Positions 14,115 to 24,146 of a stretch of 64,000 nucleotides of DNA are shown piece by piece. Source of the DNA: Dracaena cambodiana (lineage: Eukaryota > Streptophyta > Magnoliopsida > Asparagales > Asparagaceae). Below the pieces are notes generated by a model, which had not been told where the DNA came from, made no database searches, and saw nothing but the letters and a program-made list of their open reading frames with translations. The stretch spans positions 74,501 through 138,500 of the forward strand of contig JAYEPQ010000014.1 in NCBI GenBank assembly GCA_036321105.1, given 5' to 3'. Numbering within the stretch: position 1 is the first letter of the stretch; the number at the start of each line of letters is the position of its first letter. The position numbers and the translations under genes were made by a program.

Positions 14115-14582
14115 ATTACATTTATATAATTATATTTCAAATGTGAAGTTAGTTAAATGTGTGAAGGGGATAACCCTTCAACTGTGATGCCCTTGATGGC
14201 ACTCAGAGAGTAATATGGAGATTAAACACAATACTGCAATTATGTTTCTTTGGTATTCTGAGTGAGTACTAGTCTTGAGTCTTCTAATTTTCTTACCCAA
14301 ACTCGAGTGGAACACACTTTTAAAATGATATTTTCAACCAGTATAGAGGTTGAAAATATATGTTCTCTGTACATTTAATTCTTAGAGTACTACAAGCTCG
14401 TCTCTTCTGTACTTTTAAATGTGAAGTTAAAAACTTAGATGTGGGTTCAGTTTTATGCTTCAAATATGTTTTTTTTATGATCTACTGGTGTTGGGGGGAG
14501 AGGTATACCCGAAGTTGGTTTCCTTCGATTTTCCAATAGACAAAGTTGGCCAGAACCAAAAAGGCACCTAAACATTTAAATA
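14115..14582 (+). repeat. Hybrid partial satellite unit (subtype A joined to subtype C 3' half)
   Basis: The unit that begins at 13,661 is interrupted after 'GCAATTACATTTATATAA' near 14,125 and restarts in the T-tract/AAATGTGAAG segment. The restarted half carries the marks of the subtype seen at about 4,790-5,220 and 9,225-9,635 ('ATTAAACACAAT', 'TTTGGTATTCTGA'). It is therefore a recombination junction between two subtypes inside the array and explains the 922 bp spacing of the landmarks here. Confidence 0.75.
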
Positions 14583-17500
14583 ATGTTTTGCATGGTGAGC
14601 AATTGTGAGATGAAGATGTTATGCTTTTGCATTGTGAGCAATTCTAAGATGAAAATGTTAGGAGTCCTAGGTCAGGGTCGGGTTGGGTTAGGATTGGGGT
14701 TCGGGTCTGGGGTTAGGGTCAGGATCGTGGTTAGGGGTTGGGGTTACTGTTCGGTTTGGTTCAGTTTGCTTCGGTTTGGTCCGGTCCGGTTCGGTTTGGT
14801 TTGGTTTGGTCCAGTTCGGTTTTGTTTGGTCCAGTCTGGTTCTATTTGGCTAGGGTCGCGAGTCAAGTTAAGGTTTGATTGGGTTCGGTTTGCTTCAGTT
14901 CGGTTTCATCCCCGGGCCATTTATATTATTTTTTTATTCAAATGTGAAGTTGGTTGAATGTGTGAAGGGGATGGCCCTTCAATAGCGATACCCTTAATGG
15001 CACTCAAAGAGCAATATGAAAATTAAAACGCAATGATGTAATTATGTTTATTTGGTCTGCTGAGTTAGTACTAGTCTTGAGTCTTCTAATTTTCTTACCT
15101 AAACTCGAGTGGGACACACTTATAAAATGATGTTTTCAACCAGTATAGAGGTTGAAAATGTATGTTTTCGGAACATTTAATTCATTGAGTATTACAAACT
15201 CGTCTCTTCTATACTTCTAAATGTGAAGTCAAAAACTTAGATGTAGGTTCAATTTTAATGCTTCAAATATATTTTTTTATGATCTACTGGTGTTGGGGGA
15301 GAGGTGTACCTGAAATTAGTTTTCTTCGATTTATCTATAGGCAAAGTTGGCCAGTACCAAAAAGACACTTAAACATTTAAATAATGTTTTGCATTGTAAG
15401 CAATTGTGAGATGAAGAAGCTATACTTTTGCATGGTGAGCAATTCTAAGATGAAGATGTAATGGGTCCTAGGTCGGGATCGGGTTGGGTTAGGATTGTGG
15501 TTCGGGTCTGGGGTCAGGATCGGGGTCGTGGTTAGGGGTTGGGGTTACGGTTCGGTTTGCTTCGGTTCGGTCTAGTTCGGTTCGGTTTGGTTTGGTTTGG
15601 TTTGGTCCAATCTGGTTTCGTTCAGTCCAGTTCGGTTTGGTTCGGTTGGGGTCCGGGGTCAAGTTGAGATTCGATTTTCTTTGGTTTTCTTCGGTTCGGT
15701 TCGAGTCTCGGGCCTATTTATATTGTTTTTTTTCAAATGTGAAGGTTGAATGTGTGAAGGGGATGACCCTTCAACAGTGGTGCCTTTGAAGGCACTCAAA
15801 GAGCAATATTGAGATTGAAACGCAATGCTGCAATTATATTTCTTTGGTCTGCTGAGTGAGTACTAGTCTTGAGTCTTCTAATTTGCTTACCTAAATTCGA
15901 GTGGAACACACTTTTAAAATGATGTTTTTAACCAGTATAGAGGTTGAAAATGTATATTCTCTGTACATTTAATTCATGGAGATTACAAGCTCGTCTCTTC
16001 TATACTTCTAAATGTAAAGTCAAAAACTTACATGTGGATTCATATTTATGCTTCAAATATATATATTTTGTTTTTATCTACTAGTGTTGGTTGGAGAGGT
16101 GTACCCGAAATTAGTTTCCTTCAATTTCTCTATAGACAACTTGGCCAGAACTAAAAAGACACATATGCATTTAAATAATGTTTTGCATGATGAGCAATTG
16201 TGAGATAAAAATATTATGCTTTTGCATGGTGAGAAATTATAAGATGAAGATATTAGGGGTCCAAGGTCAGGGTCGGGTTGGGTTAAGATTGGGGTTCGGA
16301 TCTACAGTCAGGGTCGTAGTTAGGGGTTGGGGTTATGGTTCAGCTGGGTTTATTTCTGTTCGGTTTGATTTGGTTCAGTCCAGTCTAGTTCGGTCCAGTC
16401 CGGTTGGGTTCGGTTTGGTCCGGTTCAGTTTGGTCCAGTTCTGTTCGGTTCGATTGGGGTCCCGGGTAAAGTTAAGGTTTGATTCGCTTCGGTTCGGTTC
16501 CAGTCTTGGGCCCATTTATATTATTTTTTTTCAAATTTGAAGTTGGTTGAATGTATGAAGGGGATGACCTTTCAACAGTAATGCCCTTGATGGCACTCAA
16601 AGAATAATATGGAGATTGAAATGCAATGCTGCAATATATTTTTTTGGTCTGCAGAGTTAGTACTAGTCTTAAGTCTTCTAATTTACTTATCTAAACTCAA
16701 GTGGAATACACTTTTAAAATGATTTTAATAAGTATAAAGGTTGAAAATGTATGTTCTCTGTACATTTAATTCATGGAGTACTACAAGCTCGTCTCTTCTA
16801 TACTTCTAAATGTGAGGTCAAAAACTTAGATGTGGGTTCACTTTTATGCTTCAAATATATTTTTTTTATGATCTACTAGTGTTGGGGGGAGAGGTATACC
16901 TGAAGTTGTTTCCTTCGATTTTCCTATAGATAAAGTTGGCCGGAACAAAAATGACACATATACATTTAAATAATATTTTGCATGGTGAGCAATTGTGAGA
17001 TGAAGATGTTATGCTTTTGCATGGTAGGTAATTCTAAGATGAAAATGTTAGGGGACCCAGGTCGGGGTCGGGTTGGGTTAGGATTGGGGTTCGGGTAATC
17101 GGGGTCGTGGTTAGGGGTTGGGGTTACGGTTCGGTCCGGTTTGCTTCGGTCCGGTCCGGTTTGGTTTGGTTCGGTTCTGTTTGGTTCGGTCCAGTCCGGT
17201 TCGGCTCGGTTGGGGTCCCGGGTGAAGTTAAGATTCAATTTGTTTCGATTTGCTTCGTTTCGGTTCCAGTCCCAGACCCATTTATATTGTTTTTTTTTTC
17301 AAATGTGAAGTTGGTTGAATGTGTGAAGGGGATGACGCTTCAGCGGTGATGCCCTTGATGGCACTCATAGAGCAATATTGAGATTGAAACGCAATGCTGC
17401 AATTATATTTTTTTTTTGTCTGCTGAGTGAGTACTAGTCTTGAGTTTTCTACCTAAATTCGAGTGGAACACGGTTTTAAAATGATCTTTTCAACTAGTAT

Positions 17501-17669
17501 AGAGGTTGAAAATGTATATTCTCTGTACATTTAATTCATTGAGTATTACAAGCTCGTCTCTTCTATACTTCTAAATGTAAAGTCTTAAACTTAGATGTGG
17601 GCTCACTATTATGCTTAAAATATGTTTTTTTATTATATACTGGTGTTGGGGCAAAGGTGTACTCGAAGT

Positions 17670-18163
17670 AGAGACTCAAAGGGTGTATGGCAGCTTTTCT
17701 TTGACGGTGCCTCCCGGATGGGATCCGAGGGAAGAATGACAGCGGGGGTAGGAGTTATTTTCGTCTCTCCTCATAACCACATCATTCCACGAGCTTACTC
17801 ACTAACAAGCTCGTGCTCCCACAATGTCGCAGAATATAACGCCCTCCTAATCGGCTTAAAAATAGCTAAGCAACTGGGGGTTAAATATTTGGAGGCATAT
17901 GGGGACTCTCAACTCATTGTAAATCAGGTAAAAGGAGAGTACGAGGTCAAACATGAAGACCTCTTGCCGTATTACCGTGCGGTGATCAAGATCGCCGATA
18001 GTTTCGATGGATTCTAAGTCAGCCACATAAAGTGCCACCGAAATAGTTATGCAGATTCACTAACTTCCTTAGCTGCTACATTAGCCTTACCAAACATGCT
18101 AGAAGGCAAATTACGGTAGGAAGCAAAGAATTATTTTGTCCAAAGGACGAGTTCAAAGAGGAA
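17670..18163 (+). pseudogene. Ty3/gypsy (Tat lineage) second RNase H domain, 5'-truncated
   Basis: The frame reads an archaeal-type RNase H: 'FFDGAS' near the start, then 'AGVGVIFVSP', 'HNVAEYNALLIGL' and 'YGDSQLIVNQVKGEY'. These carry the catalytic D, E and D of the fold. This extra RNase H just before integrase is characteristic of Tat/Ogre-lineage gypsy elements. The frame is joined directly to satellite sequence at about 17,670, so reverse transcriptase and everything upstream are missing. A TAA at 18,015-18,017 interrupts the domain end (F-D-G-F, stop, then V-S-H-I-K in the same frame), and the linker to integrase is also broken. The copy cannot make a functional polyprotein. Confidence 0.88.
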
Positions 18164-19480
18164 ATGGAAGAACCACAGAAAGACAAAGCTGACGTTTTCG
18201 AATCAAGCCTAGAACCGAGGGATTGGCGTTTTCCTTATATAGACTATGTCCTTTACGGTATATTACCCGAAGATCCGAAAGAAGTCAGTGCAATTCAGAG
18301 AAGGGCAGTCCGGTTTTACTACAATGCAGAGCTCCAGACATTGTATAAGAAATCTTATGATGGAATTTTACTTCATTGTCTCCCCAACTGCAAAGCTCAA
18401 AAAGTACTCGAAGAAGCCCATGCTGACATCTGCGGAGCGCACCAGTCAGGACCAAAACTTTGGGATAGAATTCGAAGAATGGGTTATTGCTGGCCTAAGA
18501 TGATGACAGAAGCGGTTAATTATGCAAAGAAGTGCAGGGCCTGCCAACTACATGCGGACTTTATATGTCAAGCTCTAGAGTATCTCCACCTAACGGCTAC
18601 GTCGTGGCCATTTGAGCAATGGGGCATGGACATCGTAGGGCCAATTTCTCCACCATCAACAAGGGGACACTGGTTCATTTTAGTTATAACGGATTACTTT
18701 TCAAAATGGACTGAGGTCATTTTCCTAACCGAAGTAAAGTCATCAGATGTTATCAAGTTCATCAAGCACCATGTGCTTTATCGCTTCGGGGTGCTCAGAA
18801 GAATAATTCATGACAACGGACCCCAGTTTGTTAGCCAAGTGCATTCCAGATTCTGCAACAAGTACAGGATCGAGGATATAGCTTCATCGCCATATTACCA
18901 TGCAGCTAATGGTCTAGTAGAAGCCTTCAATAAGACCATTGTAAAACTTCTTAAAAAGTTTGTATCATCCAATCAAAGGGACTGGGACGAAAAGCTCGGA
19001 GAATGCCTGTAGGCGTATCGCACCACAGTCCGAACTCCCACCAATGCCACGCCCTTCTCCTTGGTATACAGATCAGAAATGGTCTTGCCTTTGGAAATCC
19101 AAATCCCATCGTTGCGGGTCGCATTAACAATTAGGATGACGGAAGAAGAAAGGCATCAGCAAAGGCTCCAAGAATTAGAAGTCTTGGATGATAAGCGCTT
19201 GGAAGCTCAACAGAATATCGAGTTATACCAGGCGCGGATCTCCAGAACCTTTAACAGAAAGACTAAGCGAAGAACTTTCAAGAAAGGTGATCTGGTCTTG
19301 TCAGTCAGAAGACCGATCATAACTAAGAAAAAGCCTAAGGGAAAGTTCCAGCCGAAGTGGGAGAGACCTTTTGTCATTGATACTGTCTATTCCAACGGCG
19401 CATATCGGTTGGCGAAACTGAATGGTGATAAGATTATGATGTCGATTAACGGTAAATTTTTGAAGAAGTATTACTCTTAG
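18164..19480 (+). pseudogene. Ty3/gypsy (Tat lineage) integrase with one in-frame stop
   Basis: Integrase of the plus-strand element; it would join the cDNA copy to host DNA. Counting from the first methionine at 18,164, an HHCC zinc site is visible (H86, H93, C124, C127). The DD35E catalytic triad follows: D156 in 'WGMDIVGP', D217 in 'IIHDNGPQF' and E253 in 'NGLVEAFNKT'. A TAG at 19,010-19,012 replaces what is normally a Trp codon in an L-W-A-Y-R-T-T motif. The same frame then continues to a TAG at 19,478-19,480 through the C-terminal region with 'KGDLVL', 'GKFQPKWERPFVI' and 'GAYRLAKLNGD'. Apart from that stop the domain is intact, which suggests a fairly recent copy. It lies directly downstream of the second RNase H, as expected for Tat elements. 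Confidence 0.92.
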
Positions 19481-19599
19481 TGAAATTGCGAAACACCAGT
19501 TATAATACGGCCTGGGTAGTTCTATGCAAATTATGAACAAAAAGTTTCTCTATAATCAGAAGTTCATTAATGAAGATTCTTGATTCCGGACTAAAAATA

Positions 19600-19873
19600 T
19601 TTAGGTCGCGAATCACATTTTCCCCTTCTTTCTAAATCGCCAAGTTAAAAATACCTCTAGCGAATCACATTTTCCCCTCTTTCTAAATTGCCAAGTTAAA
19701 AATACCTCTGGCGAATCACTTTTTTCCTTCTTTATAAATTGCCAAGTTGAAAATACCTCTGGCGAATCAAATTTCTTTCTTCCAAACTCGCCAAGTTAAA
19801 AATACCTCTGGCGAATCAAATCTCCTTCTTTCAAGCGTGCCAAGTTAAAAATACCTCTGGCGAATCAAATTTG
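19600..19873 (+). repeat. Minisatellite, about 52 bp unit x 5
   Basis: Five direct copies of a unit of 49-54 bp containing 'GCCAAGTTAAAAATACCTC' and 'GGCGAATCA', separated by T/C-rich spacers. It lies in the untranslated region downstream of integrase of the plus-strand element. Tat-lineage elements often carry tandem repeats there. A weaker, more diverged continuation reaches about 19,965. Confidence 0.85.
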
Positions 19874-20099
19874 TCAACAAGAAGTCCTTTCATTCACAGT
19901 AATTTTGGGTGCTTGGAAATTTTGATTGATTTCAAGATTATCAAGTTAACAATTACCTCTGGTAATTAACATCAGAATCATCCATCAGATACTCTTAGTT
20001 ATGTAAAAAGAAAGAGCTTTATTCATTATCAGATCAAGATTACAGATAATTCTCCAGTATTACACAGTCAACAAGAGTGACTTTAAAAAAAAAAGAAAA

Positions 20100-20370
20100 A
20101 GTTTGCTTCTATAGCCTCCTCTCCCAAGGATGGCTTAAAGGCAGTAGTTTGCTCCTAGAGACTCTTCTGGAATGACAAACTTGTTTCCGTAGCCGTCTCT
20201 TTAGCATGGCTCGGACCAAAAAGTTTGTCCCTGCAAACTCTTCTTCTGGAATGACAAACTTGCTTCTGTAGCCTTCTCTTTCAGCATGGCTCGGATCAAA
20301 AAGTTTGCTTCTGAAACTCTCACTTCCAATTTGCTCTTGTAGCCTCCTTTTAAAGGACGGTTCAAGAGTA
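20100..20370 (+). repeat. Degenerate tandem repeat, about 100 bp unit, 3 copies
   Basis: Three imperfect copies of a unit with 'AAAGTTTGCTTCT', 'GTAGCC', 'GGCTCGGA' and 'TTCTGGAATGACAAACTTG', again in the non-coding part of the plus-strand element. The minus-strand open frame 20,201-20,398 is a by-product of this repeat. Confidence 0.65.
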
Positions 20371-20719
20371 TAATCTTATTTTTTCTTTCCGACCACAATC
20401 AGGGACCTTCTGGTTGGTTCCCCCAGTGATGATGCTAATGATTTGATTAGCTCAAAACTGGCATACCAAATGCACACCCCAAATGTACATCATGATGGGT
20501 TGCACAAATTCAAGATCCTGGTCATTAGTACCTCGGCCTTGTAGAGTAGTAGGAAAGAAAAAAAACAATGCCACAGACCCGAAATCTTCTCTCATGAAAA
20601 ATTCATGAGACCTTCCAAGACCCTTGAGGTATTGGAAGCAATTACTAGCCCATCGGGTCTGGGTCATTGTTAAGGAGAATGACTACGGTTATCTCCTATA
20701 ACCGAGTTAAATCCCTGTT

Positions 20720-20754
20720 AAAAAAGGGGAAGAAAAAGAAGGAAGAGGAGGATA
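20720..20754 (+). other. Candidate polypurine tract and LTR start of the plus-strand element
   Basis: An uninterrupted run of A and G about 30 bases long is followed at 20,755 by TGAA. The LTR terminus at 24,146 ends TTCA, so TGAA...TTCA would form the expected short inverted ends, giving a 3.4 kb LTR. Other purine runs exist (for example 20,085-20,099), so this start is only a proposal. A comparison with a complete copy of the family would settle it. Confidence 0.35.
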
Positions 20755-20790
20755 TGAATCAGAAGAAGAGATTTACCTTAATTAAGGAAA

Positions 20791-21324
20791 ATGACTATGG
20801 TCAGAAGAAGCTTTTCAGTGGAACACCCCACTGAATTGATGCAGTCTGAAGGTCTTGTAACATGCCAATTCCTACCAATCGCTTCGGTTGAAGGAGAAGA
20901 AAATATGGCTGCACTGATAGATCGGCTACAAAAGAAAGGAATGGAAGAGAGTCAGGAAGAAATTTTCTCACGGCTGAATGATCTTCCATTGAAGAGATCA
21001 TGTGTCTTATATAGACGGTCTGGTGGCCGTGATCTTCAGTTTAGAAGAGATAAAACTGAAATCTTCGGTCAACATTTTCAGTACAGATCTCAACAGAATT
21101 TATTACTGTTGCATGGAACGCTTGGATATCGCAGCCCGGAGATCTCGTTATTAATGAAGGCGTGTAACACTTGGAATTCCATGCCCGACGACTTTATCCC
21201 ATGGCTCGCAGAAGTCTCTACAAATTCTAAAAGAGTCTACGGTCTATTCCGCAAACTTCCAGACGAAGTATCGCGAACCAAAATTCCGGAACCAGGGTCA
21301 CGAGTTAAATATGGATTGTGTTAA
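20791..21324 (+). other. Unassigned open frame (177 codons) in the plus-strand element
   Basis: A 177-codon frame lies on the plus strand between integrase and the LTR end. I recognise no domain, and the composition is unremarkable. A TATATAAGAC box reads on the minus strand over its middle (about 21,013-21,004), with a minus-strand frame of 66 codons (20,801-21,001) just downstream. That arrangement resembles the antisense promoter and frame at 22,460-21,509, so this part may be a decayed duplicate of that unit. I would not call a protein gene here. Confidence 0.25.
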
Positions 21325-21508
21325 TCCGCGAACCCCTAGACTTCACGTGACTTAAGAAAGTCGCGTAACAGATATACAGATACCAGAGTTTTATGGTGGT
21401 TCACTTCAGACAAAAGATGGCAGGTTCGTTACAAATCTTTGAAGAACAACTGCAAAACCGTACCTTGGAAGGCCAAAATCAGGTTCTCTATAAACAACAA
21501 GGGAACTA

Positions 21509-22140
21509 TTACAAAAAAAAGAGCAGTGAACCCATCCAGGGGGACGAAAATCCTGAACAGGAAACTCTCCTTATGCATTGGTGAATCGGAACAGGAAAGT
21601 ATGTGCGATTATGGGAACCTCGCCTCTGGGGGTCATGTTTAAGCAGTCCCGGAAGCAATCTGCGAAAGTGTTTTCCAGTACCACAAGGAAAAGCACCTTG
21701 AGCATTGAAACCCCCCAATAAGATGTCGTCTTGCGGCCTGTTTATGTGCCAGTCCATTCGTCTGGGTACGGGAAGGGATTGAAAGAATAAGAATGGATAA
21801 GACCTCTCCATATTGGGGAGAAACAAGTAGCGACCTTCAACTTGACGAAACCATTTGTAATCTCCATCTTCCAAACCGCTATCGGGCATCGAAACATGGT
21901 CCCCAAACAGAAAGGCGGGTTTGCGTAGCGGAGACCGATCATCCCCTTCGAAAGGTGCATTAGTTATCAGTTCTCGTGATGTTGAGCGGAAAGGATGAAG
22001 AATTTTGTCTTCTCTCTCTTGGCTGTCTGATGCTGTACAATTTGGAAGGATATGACCAAATCTGAACTCTTTCTTCCCATCATAGCCATCCGAGTATCCG
22101 AAATAATGATCTTTAGGCCAAGGATTCAAGGCATAATCAA
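21509..22140 (-). CDS. Antisense reading frame in a Tat-lineage element
   Basis: A 210-codon frame runs antisense to the element's own RNase H and integrase. Tat-lineage elements (Grande, RIRE2 and relatives) are known to carry antisense frames between pol and the 3' LTR, so position and polarity fit that class; the family of this protein is not recognised. It has stretches rich in aromatic residues such as 'WPKDHYFGYSDGYDG'. Its 5' edge is a good splice acceptor (CTCTTGTAG before 22,140). A donor GAG/GTAATA at 22,219/22,218 would remove a 78 bp intron and join an upstream open segment in the same frame. That upstream segment (to about 22,370) has no ATG. The nearest ATG, at 22,451, is one base out of frame, so this copy is probably frameshifted. 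An ATG at 22,153 would give an unspliced version. Confidence 0.5.
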
Positions 22141-22452
22141 CTACAAGAGACATTCAGATTCAATATAAGGAAAAAATGATGAGAAAGGGATTGCCTTTCG
22201 AAAGTTTTTTTTTATTACCTCCAATCAAGGGTTCCTGCCGAACTACTATTGAACTAGAAGTTGCTTGAGGATCTTGATGACCACCGGCAGCAGCATCGGA
22301 GGAAAAAGCTTTCTTCGGTATCTTTTGCAGATTGAGAAAATCCTTCACACAGAGAATCGAAAGCTATAGAAGATTGAAGACGAGAAGTCTGAGGAGCTCT
22401 AACGAAGAACTCGGATTTCAAATTTCTTGAGATAAGAGTAGCCTCTCTCATA

Positions 22453-22466
22453 AAGTGGAGGTTATA
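22453..22466 (-). promoter_or_regulatory. TATA-like box for the antisense frame
   Basis: The minus strand reads GCTATATAACC about 10 bases before the ATG at 22,451 and about 310 bases before the main antisense frame. The short distance makes it likely that the first start codon used is further inside. This is inference from one motif. Confidence 0.35.
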
Positions 22467-22604
22467 TAGCAGATGATTTGACGGCCGAGATCTCTGGAAA
22501 GACGTGATATCTGGCCCGAATCTCGTGGGTACCTTTTCATTTAATGCGGCTTAGAGAACGTCTCAATTCTTACGCCATAGAAAGCAACCGTCTTCCGGCC
22601 TTTC

Positions 22605-23400
22605 CGCAACCACAAAAGTGAAAGTTCGTGATCTCTAATACAGAGTCGCGATCCCTCAGAAATTAAAGTTTGCGACCCTAACACAGAGTCATTCTCTTCT
22701 ACAAAAAAAAGTGAAAGTTCGCGATCCCTAATACAGAGTCGCGATCCCTCAGAAATTAAAATTTGCGACCCTAACACAGAGTCGTTCTCTTCTACAAAAA
22801 AAAGTGAAAGTTCGCGACCCTAATATAGAGTCGTTTTCTACTCCAAAATGAAGGCTCACGCCCTTAATACAGAGACATGTCCCTTCCAAAGCGAAAGTTC
22901 GCGACCCTAACACAGAGTCGTTTTCTACTCCAAAATGAAGGTTCGCGCCCCTAATACAGAGACGGGTCCCTTCCGAAGCGAAAATTTGCGACCCTAACAC
23001 AGAGTCATTTTCTAGTTCAAAATGAAGGCTCGTGCCCCTAATACAGAGACGTGTCCCTTCCGAAGTGAAAGTTCGCGACCCTAACACAGAGTTGTTCTTC
23101 ACTCCAAAATGAAGGCTCGCGCCCCTAATATAGAGACGTGTCCCTTCCGAAGCGAAAGTTCGAGACCCTAACACAGAGTCATTTTCCACTCCAAAATGAA
23201 AGCTCGCGCCCCTAATACAGAGACGTGTCCCTTCCGAAGCGAAAGTTCGCGACACTAACACAGAGTCATCTTCTTCTTCGCAATACAAATCTACGACCCT
23301 AACACAGAGTCGTATGTTCCAAGAATTGCAAAATGAGGCACTAACACAGAGTCACATTTTCCTTCAGAAGCAGCAGTGGCGCTAATACAGAGTCACAGAT
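22605..23400 (+). repeat. Compound minisatellite, about 93 bp and about 87 bp units
   Basis: Two copies of a 93-94 bp unit (from about 22,617 and 22,710) pass into six copies of an 87 bp unit starting near 22,806, 22,892, 22,980, 23,067, 23,154 and 23,241; decayed half-units continue to about 23,400. Each 87 bp unit is two half-units, both containing a CCTAAYACAGAG core. In the best conserved half-unit the core is bounded by CGAC and GTCG, which can pair as a short stem. Because 87 is a multiple of three the minus strand stays open for 179 codons (22,749-23,288) as a 29-residue repeat, which I do not call as a protein. The array lies in the U3-like part of the plus-strand LTR. Confidence 0.85.
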
Positions 23401-23849
23401 TTCTGAAAATGCAATGGAGATTCTAATACAGAATATTATATCCAAAGTATTCCAAAACTTCTCAAGGAATCATAAGAATTTTGAAAACTTTGGAGGGGGT
23501 TTTGTCGACAAAAAATTCTGGAAAGCAAAGCAGATCCGCGGATTCAAAGTTAGAAGTCTGCAACTCAGCAGATCCGCAAACCTGAAGATTGAGCTACACG
23601 ACCCAGTGACGACAGAATAGGTTTGCAAATCTAAAATTGAGATTCGCGACACTACCCATAGCTTTCGAGTAGGGGTTTAATACAAAGTCACCCGACCCGA
23701 ACAGAAGAATTGCCACCTCAGATCGTGGGGCTAACTGCTAAACGAATGCAGCGGCATTACTTCGATCGTGGGAGCAACCGCCTAACGAATATGACGGCAC
23801 TTCTCGAGTAGTGAGAGCTAACGGTCGAGCAAATATAGCGGGACGTTAC

Positions 23850-24146
23850 TTTAAAACTCCTATAAAAGGCGGGGGAGCGAAAGAGAGAGATGCAGACACA
23901 GACGGATATCTTCTCCTAAAAGTTACCCCTTGTGATCAAGAGTCGAGAGCATTTCTTTTTCCTTTAGCCAACTGAGAGAAATTGTACGGAGTATCAATGG
24001 AGAGCAGGATCGTTTTCCATAGCTACATAGGAATCCAGCCTTAAACAAAGAGGAAATTCATTTTCCTCATATTCTGTAAATGGGAAACCGTTAGATTGTA
24101 ATATTTTATTGAAAAGACTTCGATATAAAGAGCTTGCAATTTTTCA
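23850..24146 (+). mobile_element. LTR promoter and R/U5 end of the plus-strand Tat-lineage element
   Basis: A good TATA box (CTATAAAAGGC, about 23,861) is followed by a GC-rich leader, an A/T-rich polyadenylation-like region (ATTTTATTGAAAAG, about 24,100) and a terminal TTTTTCA ending at 24,146. The base after the terminus falls inside a reverse transcriptase coding sequence on the opposite strand, which marks 24,146 as the insertion edge. The 5-base duplication would be TGGTG (24,147-24,151), but the other side of the element is missing, so it cannot be confirmed. Confidence 0.6.

Larger units (their letters stand above)
2151..17669 (+). repeat. Tandem satellite array, about 0.8 kb unit, about 20 units (forward orientation)
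   Basis: Unit length is mostly 765-865 bp. A landmark TTTAAATAAT box recurs near 2,745, 3,544, 4,407, 5,220, 6,005, 6,804, 8,845, 9,636, 10,430, 11,246, 12,059, 12,822, 13,653, 14,575, 15,376, 16,170 and 16,965. Each unit has, in order: a duplicated segment of about 43 bp (the 'TTGCATGGTGAGCAATT' type); a G-rich telomere-like block of GGGTTAGG and GGGGTTGGGG runs; a 100-170 bp pentanucleotide tract of GGTTC, GGTTT and GGTCC steps; a GTCCCGGGTCAAGTTAAGG-like end; a short T tract; then about 450 bp of AT-rich unique sequence. The first unit is truncated at 2,151. The last stops at about 17,669 against a retrotransposon. The open frames inside (for example 2,758-3,117, 6,824-7,255, 14,583-14,957) follow from the stop-free pentamer and are not called as genes. 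Confidence 0.93.

Noticed and set aside
2758..16540. Repeated open frames of 100-145 codons in the forward satellite as a tandem gene family
   Set aside because: Their length comes from the stop-free GGTTC pentamer; the peptides are G/S/V/R/F low complexity, lengths vary with tract length, and no domain is recognisable.
22749..23288. A 179-residue repeat protein on the minus strand
   Set aside because: The 87 bp minisatellite is a multiple of three, so the frame stays open without selection; no ATG-proximal context or conservation to support it.
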